Source of the DNA: an uncultured Clostridia bacterium
Lineage (GTDB): Bacteria; Bacillota; Clostridia; Oscillospirales; Ruminococcaceae
Reading direction: 5' to 3'
Length of the DNA stretch: 64,000 nt
NCBI GenBank assembly: GCA_944388075.1
Contig: CALXHI010000018.1
Location: forward strand, 82,079-146,078
Positions 59,890 to 64,000 of the stretch are shown here, piece by piece. Below the pieces are notes generated by a model that was given only the letters and a program-made list of their open reading frames with translations, was not told where the DNA came from and searched no databases. Both the position numbers and the translations under genes were made by a program. Position 1 is the stretch's first letter. Each line of letters opens with the position of its first letter.

Positions 59890-60504
59890 TTACTGCAATC
59901 CGGAAAGCGTCGTTGTCATATCCGGCACGGATTCTTCCGTTTTCTCCGGATCCGTCAGCACAATGCTCTCGATGGCTGCCTGAAACAGTGCCGCATAGCT
60001 GTAATAGGTTTCGTGCTTACTCTTACAAGTCACCAGATACGCCCAATCATTCGCCAACAGCACCGCCGTCAGGCAATGCAGATTTACCTGCGTGTCCTCA
60101 CCGACAATCGTATAGGTAAATTCCAATGTCGTGCAGTTTTGACCGTTGACCGTCTGCTGCTTTTCTTCAATCAGCTGAAATTGATCTGCCGTCCGTTCAT
60201 AGGACTGCCGCACCGTTTTGACATAATTCTCCAACCGTTCGCCCGCAATCGTCATTTTCTCGCCCGTCACGATAATTGAAGCATCGTTGAAAACATAATA
60301 CTCCTGAAAACCGGAAGATTGTGTAGTCTGAAATCCTGCCGGAACCGTAAACGAAAAACCATCTGGCAAAGTGGACGGAATAACGATTTGCTGTGTTTCT
60401 GCCAAACTGTCGGCCGTGGAATCGATTTCGGATTCCTGTGTTGCACATCCCGTTTGCAGCATCAATACTCCTGCAAGCAACAGAGCATTCCAACGGTATC
60501 GCAT
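59890..60504 (-). CDS. Lipoprotein of unknown function
   Basis: A 204-residue exported protein: MRYRWNALLLAGVLMLQTGC ends in a lipobox Cys. A low-complexity spacer and a beta-rich domain follow (GFSFTVPAGFQTTQSSGFQE, then YVKTVRQSYERTADQFQLIE and NCTTLEFTYTIVGEDTQVNL). The pattern resembles PsbP/DcrB-like domains, but the similarity is weak and no role can be assigned. GGGGAG lies before the ATG. It is downstream of the RNase P RNA gene. Confidence 0.7.
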   Translation of the reverse strand: MRYRWNALLLAGVLMLQTGCATQESEIDSTADSLAETQQIVIPSTLPDGFSFTVPAGFQTTQSSGFQEYYVFNDASIIVTGEKMTIAGERLENYVKTVRQSYERTADQFQLIEEKQQTVNGQNCTTLEFTYTIVGEDTQVNLHCLTAVLLANDWAYLVTCKSKHETYYSYAALFQAAIESIVLTDPEKTEESVPDMTTTLSGLQ

Positions 60505-60529
60505 AGCATTTCTCCCCTATTCACATGAT

Positions 60530-60561
60530 AAAGCCGATGCAGAAGTTCTGCATCGGCTTTT
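60530..60561. terminator. Terminator of rnpB
   Basis: AAAGCCGATGCAGAA (60530-60544) pairs with TTCTGCATCGGCTTT (60547-60561) around a 2-base loop, just past the 3' end of the RNase P RNA. Confidence 0.85.
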
Positions 60562-60564
60562 CAG

Positions 60565-60916
60565 ATGACCAGACCTATAAGCCGGGTTCTGTCGGGTGCA
60601 GTCATTTATCTAGGCGATTCGTCGCCGAATCGCTCAAGCCGCCTTTGTGTATCGCCCGCCGAGCAAGCGTTGTGACGACACACACCAATCGGCGTTGCAT
60701 CAGGTAGGGTTTACATGGCAGCGCACTCTCATGCGCTCCGGTGGGCTCTTACCCCACCTTTCCACCATCACACAAGCGATTTCCCGCTCATGCAGTCTAT
60801 TTCTGTTGCACTAGCCCTAGAGTCGCCTCCGGCTGCCGTTAGCAGTTACCCTGCTCTATGATGCCCGGACTTTCCTCGTCAGCTGAATCGCTGCCGCGAC
60901 TGCACAGCCTGCTCAT
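60565..60916 (-). ncRNA. rnpB: RNase P RNA
   Basis: Catalytic RNA that matures tRNA 5' ends. On the minus strand the 5' part has GACGAGGAAAGTCCGGGC, the universal P4/P2-3 segment, and the 3' part has ACAGAACCCGGCTTATAGG, its P4 partner region. The ends pair: ATGA-CAGGCT at the 5' end with GGTCTG-TCAT at the 3' end, forming P1. Length about 352 nt. Boundaries come from P1 pairing and from the predicted transcript start, and may be off by a few bases. Confidence 0.95.
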
Positions 60917-60923
60917 ACATTTT

Positions 60924-60952
60924 ATTTTACCACATTTTCATTTTTTTGTCAA
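60924..60952 (-). promoter_or_regulatory. Promoter for rnpB
   Basis: Minus strand TTGACA (60947-60952), 17-bp spacer, TAAAAT (60924-60929). The predicted start coincides with the 5' end of P1. Confidence 0.88.
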
Positions 60953-60974
60953 GCAGTTTCTGTCATTTCCCGGC

Positions 60975-61005
60975 AAAAAGACGACTGCCCTCAGACAGCC
61001 GTCTT
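60975..61005 (-). terminator. Terminator of the Wzz-like gene
   Basis: On the minus strand AAGACGGCTG and CAGTCGTCTT (one mismatch) form a stem followed by TTTGCC, 10 bases past the stop of the gene at 61015. Confidence 0.75.
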
Positions 61006-61014
61006 CCTTACACA

Positions 61015-62577
61015 TTATTTTCCCTTACCTTGCTTGGCAGGAGCTTGTTTGGCAGGCTCTGTCGTTTCCGGCTCTGCCTTCTTCGTTTCTGTCACCGCAT
61101 CTGTTGCGGCAACGGCTTCTGCTGTTTTCTCCGGTACTGCATGGTTCAGACGATACTGTGCCATCAGCGCCAAAACCAGCACAACCATTGCAACCAGAAC
61201 GAACAATACAGCCTCCACAATGAGCAAATCATTCATCGTGTTATTGCTCTCCGTATTGGTGGTCAACGCCGCAGGAACAATCACGGAATATGCATTGGCA
61301 AATGCGACATTCTGATAATACTCATCAGCCGTTGTATTGATTTTCTCCAACAAAGTTGTGATCTTGGTATGCAGCTTTGCAAGCTCCTCATCAAGCAATT
61401 TTTTCTGTGCTTCGGTAGTTTGGCTGGATGTTGTTTTCAGGGTATTCACACGAGATTCGTAATAATTGATATTCTTAATGCAGTTGGAGATGGTTTCCTG
61501 CGTATCGAGCTTGCGCTCAATCATGTTATCATACTGCTCCGATGCCTGCGACATTTCCAGATCACTCATATTCTCGGAACCCGTAACCAAAACTGTATCC
61601 TTCTGGTATGCTGCAATCGATGCCTCAATGGAGGCAAGGTTGGTTTCCGCTTCGGTTTTTTGTCGCTGGAGATTCTCGATGCGGTATTGATAATTGGTCA
61701 GCAGCATCGTCTTATCCTTCGTTACGTTGTTAACGGTAATATAGGAGGACAGCCAATCCAAATCCTCATCACGCAACGTACGCAAAGCACTCAGCAAATC
61801 TTCAAAGGTGTATCCGGTTTCGGTCGAACGGAAACTGGACTTATCCTCTGTCACAAGACCGGAAACATATCGCTCTGCGGATTCCAGAGAAGTGTCCAGC
61901 ACCTCAATCGCACGCTCATAATCATAGTCATTGTAATCCAATGCCATCACTGCAGACCCAAGCGCCTGATTGTAGCCATAGGTTTCATAAAAATACTGCT
62001 TGTATGCCGACAAAATCGCATCCAGCACCAAAACGCCCTGTTCCTTGTCCAAATTGGTATCGGTCAGATTAAGCGTCACAATATACTGTGTCGGACAGTA
62101 GGAGATATCCAACAAGGCTTCCACAGCCTTCAAAGCGGAACTGTTATCAGAATTTGCCAAATCCTGATAGGCAGTCATCTGCTCAAAAGCATCCTCCGGA
62201 ACAATACCCTGCAAGGTAATATTGCTGCGGATGGATTCGATCGAAACATCGTCCTTCGAGATCTGTGCTTCCTTCAAAGCAGACTCAATGACGGCCGGTG
62301 CTTTGAGTTTGGTCACATCAAACTCGTTGCCCGCCGGATCTTTTCCATCCTCAATCCCCTCGAACGCAAACTCAACGATCGCCCTGACTTTGTATGGATT
62401 TCGGCGACCCATCAAACCCATGGCGCCCACTGCAACACCCAGCACAATCGCCAGCACCAACCAAAGCAGCAACAGCCGCTTGGTTTGATTGACCAGCACA
62501 GCCATAGTTAAAAGCGGTTTGTCTTGTTCATAATCATCCTGTTTCAGAATAAGATTGATATTCTTTTCTTCCAGCAT
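61015..62577 (-). CDS. Wzz/chain-length-determinant-like membrane protein
   Basis: About 520 residues with an N-terminal helix (LLLLWLVLAIVLGVAVGAMG, about 34-55) and a C-terminal helix (LLIVEAVLFVLVAMVVLVLA, about 470-490) flanking a long, mostly helical extracellular region with coiled-coil character (RIENLQRQKTEAETNLASIE). This is the polysaccharide co-polymerase (Wzz/CapA) topology. The cytoplasmic tail is Ala/Glu/Lys rich (VTETKKAEPETTEPAKQAPA). No kinase or glycosyltransferase is adjacent, so a role in polymer length is an inference. The ATG at 62577 follows GAGGG by 7 bases. Confidence 0.7.
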   Translation of the reverse strand: MLEEKNINLILKQDDYEQDKPLLTMAVLVNQTKRLLLLWLVLAIVLGVAVGAMGLMGRRNPYKVRAIVEFAFEGIEDGKDPAGNEFDVTKLKAPAVIESALKEAQISKDDVSIESIRSNITLQGIVPEDAFEQMTAYQDLANSDNSSALKAVEALLDISYCPTQYIVTLNLTDTNLDKEQGVLVLDAILSAYKQYFYETYGYNQALGSAVMALDYNDYDYERAIEVLDTSLESAERYVSGLVTEDKSSFRSTETGYTFEDLLSALRTLRDEDLDWLSSYITVNNVTKDKTMLLTNYQYRIENLQRQKTEAETNLASIEASIAAYQKDTVLVTGSENMSDLEMSQASEQYDNMIERKLDTQETISNCIKNINYYESRVNTLKTTSSQTTEAQKKLLDEELAKLHTKITTLLEKINTTADEYYQNVAFANAYSVIVPAALTTNTESNNTMNDLLIVEAVLFVLVAMVVLVLALMAQYRLNHAVPEKTAEAVAATDAVTETKKAEPETTEPAKQAPAKQGKGK

Positions 62578-62639
62578 TTGCATTCCCTCACATTTCCAAT
62601 GATCCATCGGTCATGTTGACCGGCAAATTTATATCTTGT

Positions 62640-62668
62640 ATTATAGCACACCGAACACAAAAATGCAA
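62640..62668 (-). promoter_or_regulatory. Promoter for the Wzz-like gene
   Basis: Minus strand TTGCAT (62663-62668), 17-bp spacer, TATAAT (62640-62645). The leader contains CGGTCA-TGT-TGACCG (62608-62622), a small perfect hairpin. Confidence 0.8.
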
Positions 62669-62787
62669 GTCTTTATGCGATTTTTTTGATTCTGCACAAA
62701 AATACGGCAGACTTTGTCACCCTTTGTTTCACATCGTATTTATTTTCTGTTGTTTTAAACAAAAATTTAAAATGTGCAGCATTCCAC
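62669..62787. other. AT-rich region between divergent promoters
   Basis: This stretch separates the Wzz-like gene promoter from that of the 294-residue protein. It has no open frame with a ribosome site and no evident structure. Confidence 0.5.
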
Positions 62788-62816
62788 TTGACAAGATTTC
62801 CAAAATGTGATATGAT
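62788..62816 (+). promoter_or_regulatory. Promoter for the 294-residue protein
   Basis: TTGACA (62788-62793), 17-bp spacer, TATGAT (62811-62816). Leader of about 125 bases. Confidence 0.8.
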
Positions 62817-62946
62817 ATCCATATAGCATGACAATGGGATATTTTGCGTGTTTTTTCATGTTTCAACGCATGATGACAATATTTTGAAAATTATATTATT
62901 GATTCACTCTCTGTGGAAAAGCATAAAATCAATAGGAGGCGATGTT

Positions 62947-63831
62947 ATGTACCGTACACACAATCCCAATGATGAAGTGCTCATGCAATCACTACGCCAA
63001 AAGGGCGAAGAGCTTGAGCAATATCTGCTGCGTGCCGAGCATGCCGAATCCGAACGGCAGGAGGCTTTGATGGAATACTTGCAGCTGCTCAATGAAAACC
63101 GTGCCGCTGAGGTTGGTGTTTGGTTCAGCGAGCGCATGCTCAACCGTGTGCATCAGGCATTTCTCGCACACCCAACCACGGATTTGGCAATCGATCTGCT
63201 CTATGCCTGTGTATTGGTCCAGCAGTTCCACTCCATGGCCTTTGATCCATGGCGTTCGCACCCCGCCATCAATCTTTGCAGCAGTGCCTTGCAGCTGCTC
63301 GAGGCGGAAGGAAAACTCTCCGACTGCTGCCGATTCTCTCAAGCGTGTGCGGATACCTATGCCGAAGCAAATTGGTGGCCGGAGGCTTTGGCGTGTGCCA
63401 AGCGCAGCCATAAGATCGTCAAACGCCTACTCAAACAGGGCATCACCGTTTTGGAGGATGGCGAGCTGCTTGACCTGCGGGATACCGCATTTGCCATCTG
63501 TCTTTATGCGCAGCATACAGCAGACGGTGTATCCGATGCACTGATTGCCGAGTTGCAAAATGATCTTTCGCCGGAGATGTTCGATGAAGTTGTTCAGGAT
63601 GTACAAGAGGCAATGCCCGACATGGAAATCGATCCGGTCGAGCGGACGCCGGAATACCTCAAGATTCGCTACGAGCTGGAGGAAAAAATCGACGAGGCAC
63701 TCGAGCATCAACGGGGCTATTACGACTACTGCAAGGAATACTGGATGGCAAAGCGGTTGATTCTGCGCAGCGATTACGGAATTTCTTGGAAATCGCCCGC
63801 AACGCTTAATCCGAATATCGAATTTCACTGA
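62947..63831 (+). CDS. Soluble helical protein of unknown function
   Basis: A 294-residue protein, MYRTHNPNDEVLMQSLRQKG at the start, with charged helical segments (LEQYLLRAEHAESERQEALM) and a tail rich in acidic residues (VQDVQEAMPDMEIDPVERTP, then YELEEKIDEALEHQRGYYDY). There is no signal peptide or membrane helix. Helix-rich repeats of about 35-40 residues may indicate TPR-like packing, but I do not recognise a family. The ATG at 62947 follows GGAGG by 7 bases; the upstream extension is not used. Strong promoter and terminator make it a single-gene unit. Confidence 0.8.
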   Translation: MYRTHNPNDEVLMQSLRQKGEELEQYLLRAEHAESERQEALMEYLQLLNENRAAEVGVWFSERMLNRVHQAFLAHPTTDLAIDLLYACVLVQQFHSMAFDPWRSHPAINLCSSALQLLEAEGKLSDCCRFSQACADTYAEANWWPEALACAKRSHKIVKRLLKQGITVLEDGELLDLRDTAFAICLYAQHTADGVSDALIAELQNDLSPEMFDEVVQDVQEAMPDMEIDPVERTPEYLKIRYELEEKIDEALEHQRGYYDYCKEYWMAKRLILRSDYGISWKSPATLNPNIEFH

Positions 63832-63833
63832 AC

Positions 63834-63866
63834 AAACGCAGGGACTTGCAATCCCTGCGTTTTTAT
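63834..63866 (+). terminator. Terminator of the 294-residue protein gene
   Basis: AAACGCAGGG (63834-63843) pairs perfectly with CCCTGCGTTT (63853-63862), followed by TTATT. Confidence 0.9.
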
Positions 63867-63913
63867 TGTTCTTAAATTAGTGTATCCTCAAACCATAAAT
63901 ATTGACAGAAATA

Positions 63914-63942
63914 TCGACAAAAACGTCCTAATGTGATATAAT
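63914..63942 (+). promoter_or_regulatory. Promoter for a gene beyond the right edge
   Basis: TCGACA (63914-63919), 17-bp spacer, TATAAT (63937-63942). Confidence 0.65.
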
Positions 63943-63943
63943 A

Positions 63944-63989
63944 GAAGTGCAAGGAAAAGTGTTAAAAACGAGAAAAAAGCTTGCACTTC
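63944..63989 (+). other. Inverted repeat spanning the leader of the next gene
   Basis: GAAGTGCAAG (63944-63953) is perfectly complementary to CTTGCACTTC (63980-63989). It starts at the predicted transcript start and ends one base before a GGAGG ribosome site, so it may fold the whole leader. Confidence 0.55.
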
Positions 63990-64000
63990 GGAGGATGTCA

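Overview
The window looks like chromosome from an anaerobic, Gram-positive member of the Oscillospiraceae/Ruminococcaceae (a Ruminococcus-like clostridium). The evidence is the SCIFF peptide with its radical-SAM maturase, the ECF transporter core beside truA, a type III glutamine synthetase, a secreted pectate lyase ending in a dockerin (cellulosome-type enzyme), Gram-positive promoters and Shine-Dalgarno sites, and sporulation-related genes in mixed condition (intact spoIIID, a SpoIIM-like gene, a broken dpaA). I see no prophage, insertion sequence, CRISPR array or conjugative module.

Layout. 1-2.4 kb (minus): RNase Z, CCA-adding enzyme and the start of a third coupled gene. 2.5-3.3 kb: a 3'-truncated dpaA and a 32-residue membrane peptide. 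3.8-6 kb (minus): SCIFF maturase, SCIFF precursor and a TIGR04086-type membrane protein. 6-13 kb (minus): a surface-modification island with an acyl carrier protein, a DHHW/AlgX-like protein, an MBOAT acyltransferase, a parvulin-type foldase, a second DHHW-like protein with altered catalytic residues, and a GNAT enzyme. 13-19 kb (plus): birA, spoIIID, pfkA, a tetrahydrofolate riboswitch controlling folT, proC, a SpoIIM-like gene and a YesL-like gene.

19-34 kb (minus): AIM24 protein, a zinc-finger Clp ATPase, a CvpA-like protein, a DUF5711-like protein, truA, ecfT-ecfA2-ecfA1, an rRNA-methyltransferase-like protein, a phosphohexomutase homologue that has lost its key catalytic residues, a frameshifted cysteine-peptidase-like gene, ruvB, an SseB-like protein, ruvA and ruvC. 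34-40 kb (minus): an AraC regulator, parC, parE and a PdxR-type regulator, which is divergent from pdxST. 41.9-45.6 kb: nadB-nadC coupled to an SGNH-esterase lipoprotein. 45.8-48.2 kb: the dockerin pectate lyase behind a hairpin leader. 48.5-50.5 kb: a YerC-type regulator, a methyltransferase and hslO. 50.6-50.9 kb: four tRNAs (Val, Asp, Gly, Cys). 51-57 kb: glnN with a structured leader, a mutY-GNAT fusion, a DD-carboxypeptidase and a lipase-like hydrolase. 57-62.6 kb (minus): hisS, mgsA, a MinD-like ATPase, a lipoprotein, RNase P RNA and a Wzz-like membrane protein. The right end holds an unrecognised 294-residue protein and the leader of a gene beyond the window.

Starts were chosen from Shine-Dalgarno spacing, so many genes begin inside the longest open frame. 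Promoters were read by eye as -35/-10 pairs with 16-17 bp spacing. The observations I rate highest are the phosphohexomutase homologue with Glu in place of the catalytic Ser, the MutY-GNAT fusion with an internal ribosome binding site, the frameshifted peptidase-like gene, the ACP/MBOAT/DHHW/foldase island, and several structured 5' leaders.
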